64,000 nucleotides of DNA, taken from contig CAWIBS010000030.1 of the NCBI GenBank assembly GCA_963834365.1, positions 434,001 to 498,000 of the forward strand. Direction: 5' to 3'. This stretch comes from CAWJAP01 sp963834365. Its GTDB lineage: Bacteria > Acidobacteriota > Vicinamibacteria > Vicinamibacterales > Vicinamibacteraceae. This document shows positions 31,447 through 41,334 of the stretch, piece after piece. The position numbers and the translations under genes were made by a program. Below the pieces are notes generated by a model. The model saw nothing but the letters and a program-made list of their open reading frames with translations, was not told the DNA's origin and ran no database searches. Each line of letters starts with the position of its first letter. Positions within the stretch are counted from its first letter, which is position 1.

Positions 31447-32809
31447 ATGCACATGACCCAGGTGGACCTCGCGCGATTCGGACCCGCCGTCAGCGAGCGG
31501 CCCGCCGTCTGGCAGCTCATCGGGCGAACGCCGCTCGTACGCCTCCGTCGGCTGGAGCCGAATCCACGCGTCGAGATCCACGCCAAGCTCGAGTCCCGCA
31601 ATCCGGGCGGCTCGATCAAGGACCGCGCCGCCGCGGCGATGCTGAGCGACGGGCTCCGCACGGGCGCGCTCCAGCCAGGAAAGACGATTCTCGACGCGTC
31701 CTCGGGCAACACCGGCATCGCCTACGCCATGCTGGGCGCCGCGCTCGGCTATCCCGTCAGACTTTGCATTCCGGCGAATGTTTCTCCCGAACGCCGGAGC
31801 CTGCTCGACGTCTTCGGCGCATCCGTGATCTGGACGAGCGCCCTCGAGGGATCGGACGGCGCCATCCGCGAAGCCCGGCGGCTCGCGGCCGAGGATCCGG
31901 ACCGCTACTTCTACCCGGACCAGGTACAGCAACGACGCCAACTGGCGCGCGCATTACGAGTCAACGGCGCCCGAGATCCTCGCTCAGACGGGACGCCGCA
32001 TCACGCACTTCGTCGCGGGCCTCGGGACCAGCGGAACCTTCATGGGAACCGGGCGTCGTTTGCGCGCGGAGAAGCGGGGCGTCCGCCTGATATCGGTGCA
32101 GCCCGATTCGCCACTGCACGGGCTTGAAGGGCTGAAACACATGGAGTCGGCGCTGGTGCCGAGCATCTACGATCCTGCGCTCGCAGACGACGACCTGCGC
32201 GTGAGCAGCGAAGAGTCGGTGGAAATGGTGCGCCGTGTCGCGCGTGAGGAGGGGGTGTTCGCGGGACTGTCGGGTGGCGCGGCCCTGATCGCTGCGGAGC
32301 GTGTCGCCGATTCCATCGACCACGGGGTCATCGTCGCCATCATCCCCGACGGCGGCGAGCGCTACCTCTCCGATCTGGCCAAGGGACTGAGCGGCCGCAT
32401 GACGATGGTCAGGCTGGCCCCCGCGGCGCGCCATGCGATCGAAACACACGGCGTCGAGACCTATCCCCACGAATGCTGCGGTGCGCTCTATGGCACCGAG
32501 GACGGGGTCATCGTCGAAGCGCTGCCGCTCGCCAACACGACAGAGGAAGGTCCTCGCCGGCGCTTCCTCGTGCGTCCGTCGGATTACAAAGCCGCAGAGG
32601 CGCACGCGCGAGGAGCAGACCGCGCGCTCCTCGGGTTCTATCACTCGCATCCAGACCATCCCGCGCGGCCGTCACAGCACGACCTCGATCACGCGTGGCC
32701 CAACTTCGTGTATGTGATTGCGTCCGTCCTCGAGCGCCGGGTGGACGCGACGACGGCGTGGCGGCTGCGCGAGGACCGATCGCAGTTCGATCCGCTGACG
32801 ATCGCCTAG
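31447..32809 (+). CDS. cysM: Cysteine synthase CysM fused in frame to a JAMM/M67 metalloprotease domain, one frameshift
   Basis: About 453 residues after removing one extra base near 31926 (join YPDQYSNDANWRAHYE). Residues 1 to about 318 are a fold-type II PLP cysteine synthase: the PLP lysine in NPGGSIKDRAA, SSGNTGIAYAM, AGLGTSGTFMGTG and GLSGGAAL. Then, with no stop codon, comes an M67 JAMM domain starting at MTMVRLAPAARHAIE, with the Glu in YPHECCGALYG and the zinc motif HSHPDHPARPSQHD. In mycobacteria CysM and Mec are separate proteins that use the sulfur carrier CysO, and Mec releases the cysteine. No carrier gene is seen nearby. Start has AGGA eight bases upstream. Expression is probably attenuated by the Cys leader. 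Confidence 0.85.
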
Positions 32810-32828
32810 ATCGCCTGCGGCCCCGGGT

Positions 32829-33332
32829 TCAAAACATTCCGAGCGAGAGCTTGGCGGCCTCGGACATCATGTCCTTCGTCCAGGGTGGTTCCCACACCAC
32901 GTCCACCTTGCAGTCGGCGACCCCGTCAACGGCCTTCACCTTGTACCGGACCTCGCTCGGCAGCTGCTGGGCCGACGGACACGCGGGACTGGTCAGCGTC
33001 ATGCGCACGTGGACCCTGCTGTCGGCATCGGCGGTGATGTCGTAGATGAGCCCGAGCTCGTAGATGTTCACCGGAATCTCGGGATCGAAGACGGTGCTGA
33101 TGGCCGCGACGATGGCAGGCTGCAGCGCCGCGGTCCGCTCGAGATCGGTCGGCCCGTAGTCCTCTTCGGCTGGAGGCGGTGCCGGCGGAGCCAGCAGGGC
33201 GTCCACGTTCAGACTGGTCGCGGGGGCTGCCTCGGGCACCTCCATCGGCGGCAGAGGTGCCGGTGCGCTCGATTCGCTCGCGTCGGGGTCGGCCGTGGCT
33301 CGGCCGGTCAGCTTGTTGAAGAACGACCGCAT
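32829..33332 (-). CDS. SufT-like MIP18/DUF59 Fe-S maturation protein
   Basis: About 167 residues from the ATG at 33332 (GAGG directly upstream); the frame stays open further up through a repeat and is not used. A Pro/Ala-rich N-terminal region (to about residue 70) precedes the DUF59 core: IVAAISTVFDPEIPVNIYELGLIYDI, then MTLTSPACPSAQQLPSEVRYKVKAV and VVWEPPWTKDMMSEAAKLSLG. The SPACPSA Cys is conserved in SufT/PaaD-type proteins that help assemble Fe-S proteins. It is convergent with the cysM-JAMM gene and apart from the suf operon. Confidence 0.85.
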   Translation of the reverse strand: MRSFFNKLTGRATADPDASESSAPAPLPPMEVPEAAPATSLNVDALLAPPAPPPAEEDYGPTDLERTAALQPAIVAAISTVFDPEIPVNIYELGLIYDITADADSRVHVRMTLTSPACPSAQQLPSEVRYKVKAVDGVADCKVDVVWEPPWTKDMMSEAAKLSLGMF

Positions 33333-33342
33333 CCTCGTACTT

Positions 33343-34882
<1,540 letters not shown>

Positions 34883-35258
34883 GGTGTCCGACGGCACGGG
34901 TGAACGCTATGACGCGTGCCGCACCCGACTCGTCACGGGCGCCCGTCCGCTCGTGGTGTCCCCCTGGAGACCCAGTGTCCCCTGCGCGGTCACTTATTCA
35001 GGACGCGATGGGTGGGGACGCAGCCGCAGACGGTCGCGAAAATCGCGGACGACATGCCGGCGATGGCGGCACGCGATTTGAACTTCGGAGGCGACAGGTC
35101 GCGTCGGGTCAACGGGGTGCGTTCAACACAGGCAGGCGCTGGCATCGCCGCATCCCGTCATGTTCATTGGCGATCCGGTCGCGACCGACTTCTTCGACGC
35201 CCGCGAGTCCTGATCAATCTGGTCGGGCGAGCGGGTTCACCCACGGGAGCAACTGGAC
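34883..35258. other. Non-coding gap of about 370 bases
   Basis: Between the divergent photolyase and OB-fold lipoprotein genes. Open frames here have no domain, no conserved-looking sequence and no ribosome-binding site. A short frame at about 35160 (starting MFIGDPVATDFFDA) is the only peptide-like stretch, and it is too short to support. No strong hairpin or promoter was seen. Confidence 0.5.
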
Positions 35259-35609
35259 ATGCGAAGGCTACGGACGTGTGTCGTCGGCGTCGTGCTCGCG
35301 GGAGTTCTGACGGGATGCGCGGTGCGCGCCCCGGAGATCGCCGCGATTCGCCGCGATCCGGGCCGCTATCACGACCGCAACGTCACCGTGCACGGGACGG
35401 TGACGAGCGCGTGGCACGTGCCGTTGGTGGACGTGGGACTCTACAAGGTTCAGGACGACAGCGGTGAAGTCACCGTGCTCTCGCGTGCGCGGCACACGCC
35501 GGGGCGCGGGGCGCGCGTGCGGGTCACCGGAGTCGTTCGTGACGTCGCCAATTTCGGGCAGTCCGTCGGGCTGCACATCCAGGAGCGGGACGTCGACGTG
35601 CTTCGCTAG
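35259..35609 (+). CDS. OB-fold lipoprotein
   Basis: 116 residues with a lipoprotein signal (VVGVVLAGVLTGC, Cys20). The rest looks like a small OB-type beta-barrel: DRNVTVHGTVTSAWHVPLVDVGLYKVQDDSGEVTVLS, then GARVRVTGVVRDV. This resembles periplasmic OB domains of the tRNA-anti or CcmE type. The ligand is unknown. It has GGGAG ten bases upstream of the ATG and no obvious operon partner. Confidence 0.7.
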   Translation: MRRLRTCVVGVVLAGVLTGCAVRAPEIAAIRRDPGRYHDRNVTVHGTVTSAWHVPLVDVGLYKVQDDSGEVTVLSRARHTPGRGARVRVTGVVRDVANFGQSVGLHIQERDVDVLR

Positions 35610-35732
35610 TGGTCAGCTTCCTCCAGAACATCCGCTTTTTCATCCGCTCGTTTTCCGCTCGTCAGGGAGCATGGGCACGCCCGTGCTCCTCTCGCATGTA
35701 CGAACGCAGGCCGTCACGCACGCGTGATCCCG

Positions 35733-35850
35733 CTGGACTACAGGCTACGGACTACGGGCTACAGGAAGATGACCCCTGGGCCTTGTGGTCTCTGGGCGTC
35801 TGATCCCTGATCCCTGGGGCCTGAGGCCTGGTGCCTGAGGCCTGAGTGCA
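35733..35850. repeat. Micro-repeat cluster at the 3' end of the GAF/PP2C gene
   Basis: 35735-35765 is GGACTACAGGCTACGGACTACGGGCTACAGG; 35800-35850 is made of TGATCCCTGATCCCTGGGG and CCTGAGGCCTGGTGCCTGAGG variants. The first word matches 286 and 24463, and the second type matches 19433-19583. The stop codon and the last codons of the phosphatase gene lie within this cluster. Confidence 0.65.
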
Positions 35851-37628
35851 GTGAAGGATCCTGACGGCGACGGCGGTCATGTCGTCGTTCTGAGCCGCCG
35901 TGCCGCGGAAGTCCTGGACTGCCGCGTAAATCGCATCCACGATCGCCCGGGCGCTCATTCCCCGCGATCGTTCGACGACGTCGAGGAGCCGGGGAGAGCC
36001 GAACTCCTCGCCGTGCTCGTTCATCGCCTCGAAGATGCCGTCCGAGCAGATCACGAACGCATCGCCCGCTGCGAGCGGGTACGTCACCTCGTCGTACGCC
36101 GAATCGGCGAACGATCCCAGCGGCACGCCGGGAATGTCGATCTGCGCGCACGAGTCCGACGGTGCAGCGAATCGGATACGGCAGGCCGGAATTGGCGACC
36201 GTCACGATTCGCCGCTTGAAGTCGAACGACGCGTAGCACAGCGTGCAGAAGTACTCTTCCAGCTGGCGCTCGTGAAGGATCGTGTTCATCGACGCCAGCA
36301 CACCCGCGGGCGTCGACCGGACCGTCGTGTACCGGCGGCGGAAGGTCCGGCCGCGCAGCAGTTCGCCGGCGAACGCGCTGTAGAGCGCCGCCGGGGCCCC
36401 CTTCCCCGAGACATCTCCGACGGCGACGACGAGACAGCTCGGCTCCGGATCGAGGAAGTCGTGGAAATCCCCGCCCAGCTCGCGGGCCGGCTCGAACCGC
36501 GCCGCGACGTCCACGCCCCGCAACCGCTTCGGCAGCTCCTGCGGCAGCAACGCCATCTGCACGCGCTGCGCGAAGCGCACTTCCTTCTCGAGCCGCGCCT
36601 CGTTGGCAGCCACCGCTTCGTACAGCCGCGCGTTCTCGATCGCCACGGCGGTGTGATTCGCCAGCGGCGTGAGGATCTCGACGTGCCGCTTGGTGAACGC
36701 CGCGAGCTCGGGGCTGGCGAGATCGAACACGCCGATGCACCGGTCCTGGTGGATCAGCGGAATCACGAGCTCCGACCGCACGCCGGCGACGCACGGCACA
36801 TACCGCGCATCCGTCGTCGACATCGTCGACCAGGACCGGGGTCTTGTGCCGCGCCGCATAGCCCACCAGGCCCTCGTCGAGGCTCACGCGCGCCTTCTGG
36901 CACTCTTCGCCGAACTCGATGGCCACACGCAGCTCGAGCTCCCGCGCATCGTTCAGCAGCAGCACACCGAACGTCCGATAGTCGATGACACGCTTGACGA
37001 GCTGTGCGATCCGGGGCAGGAGCTCGTCGAGATCGAGGATCGATGCCAGCTCGCGCCCGATCTCGGCGAGCGTCTCGAAGGCCTCGGTGTTCTCACGCTC
37101 CCCCTCGAACAGCCGGGCATGCTCGAGCGCGACGGCCACGAACGCCGCGAAGTGGCCGAGCAGCGACATGTCCACTTCGTCGAAGGCGTCCTCCTCGAAC
37201 CGGAGAATGTTGAGCGCGCCGATCACCCGCGCCTTGTAGACCAGCGGCATGACGAGTGCCGTCCGCACGCCCGGCACCAGGTTCTTGTAGCGCGCGTCCC
37301 TGGCGACGTCCTTGCTCAGCACCGGGCGCCGCTCGGCCACCGCCGTCCCGACGAGCCCTTCCCCCACTCGCAGCCGAACGCGCTCCGCAACCCCCGGCGG
37401 GTAGCCGAACGGATAGGCGATCCGAAGCTCCTGACGGGACGCGTCGAGGAGATAGACGGCAAAGGCGTCGAACCGGAGCACCCGGCCCAACAGCTCGTGG
37501 ATCTTGCAGAACAGCTTGTCGAGGTCGAGGACCGAGGTCACCTGCTGCGCGAGATCCAACAGGGTCTGTAGCAGCTCGTGCTCGCTGGCCCTGGAGGCGG
37601 GTGGCGCGGCTGGTATGAGGTGTGTCAC
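35752..37628 (-). CDS. GAF-GAF-PP2C (SpoIIE/RsbU type) phosphatase, two frameshifts
   Basis: About 625 residues after repair of one-base insertions near 36825 and 36155. Two GAF domains come first (about residues 20-170 and 190-340, each with a VGEGLVG / LDEGLVGYAA turn). A linker helix with VRFAQRVQMALLPQELP follows, then a PP2C-like SpoIIE domain with FEPARELGGDFHDFL, VAVGDVSGKGAPAALYSA and AQNDDMTAVAVRI. Such proteins sense a small ligand or redox signal and dephosphorylate anti-sigma antagonists. The tail after RILHCTQAS is encoded by the repeat cluster. The start is a GTG; a TATAAT lies about 48 bases upstream. Confidence 0.85.
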
Positions 37629-37675
37629 TGACTTCCTGACGCCGGCCGCAAGACCGCGGTCGGTACAACCTCTTG

Positions 37676-37681
37676 ATTATA
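37676..37681 (-). promoter_or_regulatory. -10 element of the GAF/PP2C gene
   Basis: A perfect TATAAT on the minus strand, 48 bases before the GTG start, giving a short leader. No convincing -35 is at the proper distance. On the other strand TATACT at 37722-37727 may serve ggt. Confidence 0.4.
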
Positions 37682-37853
37682 CGGCCTCTGTAAGCTGAGC
37701 CCCGACACCCGGACCCTCGGCTATACTCGCCTCCTGGCCTTCGACGCCATCGCACAGGCTGGAAACACTGTCCCACGCGTCGGCGACCAGGCCAGCTTGT
37801 CGTTGATAGTCAATCGTTTGGAGCGGCACCCCTCAACTGTTCAGCTGGCCCGC

Positions 37854-39560
37854 ATGCCCGGTTCGATCTCTCGCCGAATTCTCGCCGTCGCGCTGCTTCT
37901 CGGCGCTGGCGCGACCATTCGACCCGACGCCGCGTCACGGGCGCCGGTTCGGGCCCGGCGAGCCATGGTGGGGTCGACCTCGCTTCTCGCGAGCCAAGCG
38001 GGTCTGGATGTCCTGCGCAAGGGGGGCAACGCGATCGACGCAGCCGCCGCCGTGGGATTTGCCCTCGCTGTCACGTACCCCGAGGCGGGCAACCTCGGCG
38101 GTGGTGGCCTCATGCTGATCCGCTTCGGAGATGGTCGCGCAACCACGATCGACTATCGCGAAGTGGCGCCGGCGCTCGCCACTCGCGACATGTTCCTCGA
38201 CGGTGCCGGCAAGCCAGTGGCGGATCGCAGCAGGATCGGGCCGCTCGCAGCCGGCGTCCCCGGCTCGGTGGCAGGCCTGACCTACGCCCAGCGGAAGTAC
38301 GGCCGGCTCCCGCTCGCCGCGGTCATGGCGCCGTCCATCCGGCTGGCATCCGAGGGGTTCGAGGTCAGCACGGCCCTCGAGCGTTCGCTCGCGCGTGCGC
38401 AACGGCGTCTGTCACGCTTTCCCGAATCCGTCCGGGTCTTTACGCGGAATGGTCAACCCTTCGTCGAAGGCGACCGGCTCGTGCAGCCCGATCTCGCAAA
38501 GACGCTCCGGCTGATCGCCGAACAGGGCGCCAACGGCTTCTATCGCGGGCCAACCGCCGATCTGATCGAAGCCGAGATGTTGCGTTCGGGCGGGCTCATA
38601 CGCAAGACCGACCTGGCGGCATACCAGGCGATCGAGCGAGAGCCGCTGCGCGGCACGTACCGGGGACATGACATCATCGCGATGCCGCCGGTGAGCGCCG
38701 GGGGCGTCGCCCTGATCCAGGCGCTCAACATCCTCGAAGACTTCCCGCTCCGCGAGTACGGGCACAATTCATCCCAGACGATGCACCTCGTCGCCGAGGC
38801 GACGCGGCGCGTGTATGCCGACCGCTCGGAGTGGCTCGGTGACCCGGCGTTCTTCAAGGTGCCCGTTACCGGCCTGCTCTCGAAGCGCTATGCCGAGGAG
38901 CTCCGGCGTTCGATCAATCCCGCGAAGGCCACGCCCTCTTCGTCGGTCAAGCCCGGCGCACCGGTCGGCTTCGAGTCGTCCGACACCACGCACTACTCGA
39001 TCGTGGACGAATCGGGCACGGCGGTGTCGGCCACCACCACGATCAACGGCGGCTATGGCAATGCGCAGGTCGTCACCGGCGCCGGGTTCCTGCTGAACAA
39101 CGAGATGGACGATTTCAGCGTCAAACCAGGAAGCCCCAACATGCTCGGCCTGGTCGCGGGAGCCGCCAACGCCATCGCGCCCGGCAAGCGCATGGTCAGC
39201 TCGATGACGCCCGCCATCCTCGCCAGGGACGGGAAGCTGTTCCTGGTCGTCGGGTCACCCGGCGGACCGCGCATCATCACGACGGTCCTGCAGGTCGTGA
39301 TGAACGTGATCGATCACCGCATGAACGTACAGGAAGCCGTGGATGCCCCGCGCTTCCATCATCAGTGGCTGCCCGACGAGCTCCGCGTCGAGCGGCAGGG
39401 GTTCCCGCTCGACGTGCGGCGCGCCCTCGCGACGCGTGGCCATGTCCTCGTCGAGCGCGAAGACATGGGAGATGTGCACGCCATCCTGATCGATCGGGCC
39501 ACCGGCGTCCGCTACGGCGCGTCCGACCCGCGGCTCGACGGGCGAACGCTGGGCTACTGA
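37854..39560 (+). CDS. ggt: Gamma-glutamyltransferase
   Basis: Intact, about 568 residues from the ATG at 37854, which starts a signal peptide (ISRRILAVALLLGAGATI). GGT is an Ntn hydrolase that cleaves gamma-glutamyl bonds such as in glutathione, in the periplasm. The large subunit has LDVLRKGGNAIDAAAAVGFALAVTYPEAGNLGGGGLMLI. The autocatalytic and nucleophilic Thr opens the small subunit in SSDTTHYSIVDESG, and GSPGGPRIITTVLQV is also diagnostic. It is followed four bases later by the FabZ-like gene. Confidence 0.95.
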   Translation: MPGSISRRILAVALLLGAGATIRPDAASRAPVRARRAMVGSTSLLASQAGLDVLRKGGNAIDAAAAVGFALAVTYPEAGNLGGGGLMLIRFGDGRATTIDYREVAPALATRDMFLDGAGKPVADRSRIGPLAAGVPGSVAGLTYAQRKYGRLPLAAVMAPSIRLASEGFEVSTALERSLARAQRRLSRFPESVRVFTRNGQPFVEGDRLVQPDLAKTLRLIAEQGANGFYRGPTADLIEAEMLRSGGLIRKTDLAAYQAIEREPLRGTYRGHDIIAMPPVSAGGVALIQALNILEDFPLREYGHNSSQTMHLVAEATRRVYADRSEWLGDPAFFKVPVTGLLSKRYAEELRRSINPAKATPSSSVKPGAPVGFESSDTTHYSIVDESGTAVSATTTINGGYGNAQVVTGAGFLLNNEMDDFSVKPGSPNMLGLVAGAANAIAPGKRMVSSMTPAILARDGKLFLVVGSPGGPRIITTVLQVVMNVIDHRMNVQEAVDAPRFHHQWLPDELRVERQGFPLDVRRALATRGHVLVEREDMGDVHAILIDRATGVRYGASDPRLDGRTLGY

Positions 39561-39563
39561 CGA

Positions 39564-40031
39564 ATGACCATGGACACGCTGCCCCTTCCCTTCGACTACC
39601 AGGCCATCGAGCGGATCCTGCCGCATCGATATCCGTTCCTCCTCGTCGATCGCATCACCGAGTTCGAAGTGGACAAGCGGATCGTCGGCATCAAGAACGT
39701 CACGCTGAACGATCGCCTCCTCTGGCGGGATGCCGACGGGAGTCCGGCGCTTCCCCCGACGATCCTCACAGAGGCCGTGGCCCAGGTCGGCGCGATCCTG
39801 ATCCTCGCGAAGCTCGAGAACCGCGAGAAGCTGATCTTCTTCCTGGGCATCGAGCGCGTGCGCTACCGCTCCGCCGTCCGGCCCGGCGACAGCGTCGTCA
39901 TCGAGGCGCGCGTCCAGCGTCTCCGCAGCCGCGTCGGGGTGCTGCAAGGGCACGCTCGTGTCGATGGCCGCGTCGTGATGGACGGCCGAATGACCTTCGC
40001 GCTCAGCGACAAGGGCGAGCGGCCGTCTTGA
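39564..40031 (+). CDS. fabZ: FabZ-like beta-hydroxyacyl-ACP dehydratase
   Basis: 155 residues, hot-dog fold. The start MTMDTLPLPFDYQAIERILPHRYPFLLVDRI with the catalytic His is classic FabZ. The catalytic Glu region reads PPTILTEAVAQVGAILIL. The segment between is unusual: instead of the FPGHPIMPG loop it has LLWRDADGSPALPP. The later FFLGIERVRYRSAVRPGDSVVIEARV is typical. It may be FabZ proper or a paralogue with a different acyl substrate. It is close behind ggt, but a functional link is not obvious. Confidence 0.8.
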   Translation: MTMDTLPLPFDYQAIERILPHRYPFLLVDRITEFEVDKRIVGIKNVTLNDRLLWRDADGSPALPPTILTEAVAQVGAILILAKLENREKLIFFLGIERVRYRSAVRPGDSVVIEARVQRLRSRVGVLQGHARVDGRVVMDGRMTFALSDKGERPS

Positions 40032-40256
40032 GATCGGCCGGCCGTCTCGTCGGCCATCAGTTGAGTCCAAAAGTGCTACACTCCGCTCGGCCGGCGTCTG
40101 GACTCCTGCCAGCAGAGCTGGGCTCTAACAGAATGATGGGATTGCGGTTGCACGATTGCGCGTGCATCTGCAATGGGCTGGCGCGGTCGTTGCTGCCAGT
40201 GACCGGCGCACGCGGACGCGCCGGAATCGCCGGGGTTCGTGAAGGAGGGACTCGCG

Positions 40257-40406
40257 ATGCTCGAAACGATTGCCGTGATTCTGATTGTGCTGTGGCTGCT
40301 GGGGCTGGTGAGCGGCTACACGGTCTCCAGCTTCATCCATGTGCTGCTGGTGATCGCGATCATTCTGATTCTGGTGCGGCTCGTGTCAGGACGGCGTGTG
40401 GTCTGA
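40257..40406 (+). CDS. Small hydrophobic membrane protein, lmo0937-like
   Basis: 49 residues with GGAGGG nine bases before the ATG. Two hydrophobic helices (LETIAVILIVLWLLGLVSG and HVLLVIAIILILVRLV) are separated by a short YTVSS turn. This matches the pattern of the widespread lmo0937-type small membrane proteins, whose role is unknown. The 225-base gap upstream holds a TACACT -10-like element near 40076. No neighbour shares the direction downstream. Confidence 0.7.
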   Translation: MLETIAVILIVLWLLGLVSGYTVSSFIHVLLVIAIILILVRLVSGRRVV

Positions 40407-40506
40407 CTGGCGGGGCGGGACGCCCCGCGCCTTCACGAGTGTGGGCCTGGCGCCGGCCGGTGACGGCCGGCGGGGCCCTCGAGGCTCGATTACCGCTGGC
40501 GACGGC

Positions 40507-41214
40507 CTACGGGTTTTCGATTCGGCCTTTGACGGCGACGAGCTTGTCCACGACCATCTTGACCGCCGCTTCGGTCGCTTCGCCGAGAATGGTCGAGCGG
40601 TACTCGGACGAGCCCATCGACACGCCGCCCATCCCGCCGGCACCTGCGCCGCCTCCCCCGGCGAGCAGCAGACCGCTTCGCTTCGACTCGCCTTCTCCCT
40701 TGGCGCTCGCCATGATCTCCCCGGTCGTCGTGTCCACCACGCGCAACGCCATGGCCACCGTCGCCTTGCCCTTCTGGGTGCCCACGTTGCCGAGGCCATA
40801 GCGGCCGCCGCCGAACGCGCCGGCATTGATGCCGACATCCTTCTTTTCGGTCCCGAACTTGGTGATGGAGCCAACGAGGAGGTACTTGACGCCCAGCGCC
40901 TTGCCAATCTGGGCAACCGCCTTGGCGCTCGGATCCGCGCGTTCACTGTTCGAGAAGTTCTGCTCGGCCAGAATCGCGTCGAGGCGTTTACGCTCGATGA
41001 CGCGGTAGGAGCCGTCTTCCACGAGCCCGTCGACGATCAGGTCGGCCACCCCCTTGCCGATGTCCCAGTTGCCTTCCCACCAGTGGTGAATGGCGCCGTA
41101 ATCGAGGTCCAGGATCGCTACCGTGGGCCGCGAACTCTGGGCGTGCGCGGGCCCGGCCAGCGCCACGAGGGCGGCGAGCGTCGCGCACGACAGGATGGAT
41201 TGCCTGCGTGTCAT
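40507..41214 (-). CDS. CsgG/HfaB-like secreted protein
   Basis: 235 residues with a signal peptide (ILSCATLAALVALAGPAHA) lacking an obvious lipobox Cys. The CsgG-type core is seen in RPTVAILDLDYGA, VADLIVDGLVEDGSYRVIERKRLDAILAEQNFS, AVAQIGKALGVKYLLVGSITKFG and ALRVVDTTTGEIMASAKGEG. It then has a Gly-rich loop (LLLAGGGGAGAGGMGGVSMG). CsgG forms the curli outer-membrane pore. No other curli gene is near, so it more likely belongs to the broader CsgG-like envelope protein group. GGAGG lies nine bases upstream of the ATG. Confidence 0.8.
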   Translation of the reverse strand: MTRRQSILSCATLAALVALAGPAHAQSSRPTVAILDLDYGAIHHWWEGNWDIGKGVADLIVDGLVEDGSYRVIERKRLDAILAEQNFSNSERADPSAKAVAQIGKALGVKYLLVGSITKFGTEKKDVGINAGAFGGGRYGLGNVGTQKGKATVAMALRVVDTTTGEIMASAKGEGESKRSGLLLAGGGGAGAGGMGGVSMGSSEYRSTILGEATEAAVKMVVDKLVAVKGRIENP

Positions 41215-41249
41215 GCGTCATATCCTCCAAAAAGGCCGAAAGTCATCAG

Positions 41250-41265
41250 TACCCGGTTCCGGGTA
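41250..41265. promoter_or_regulatory. Palindrome between csgG-like and kinase genes
   Basis: TACCCGG-TT-CCGGGTA, perfect 7-bp arms, sits in the divergent intergenic region of 120 bases. It is a candidate operator for either gene. Confidence 0.4.
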
Positions 41266-41334
41266 GGGACGGGTCGTTCGCCTGTCAATCGGCCGAATAC
41301 GTCCGCAGCCACAGATCCAAACGGAATTCCGACC

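Noticed and set aside
34900..35310. 136-codon plus-strand frame in the photolyase-lipoprotein gap
   Set aside because: No ribosome-binding site, low-information composition, and it runs into the lipoprotein gene in another frame.
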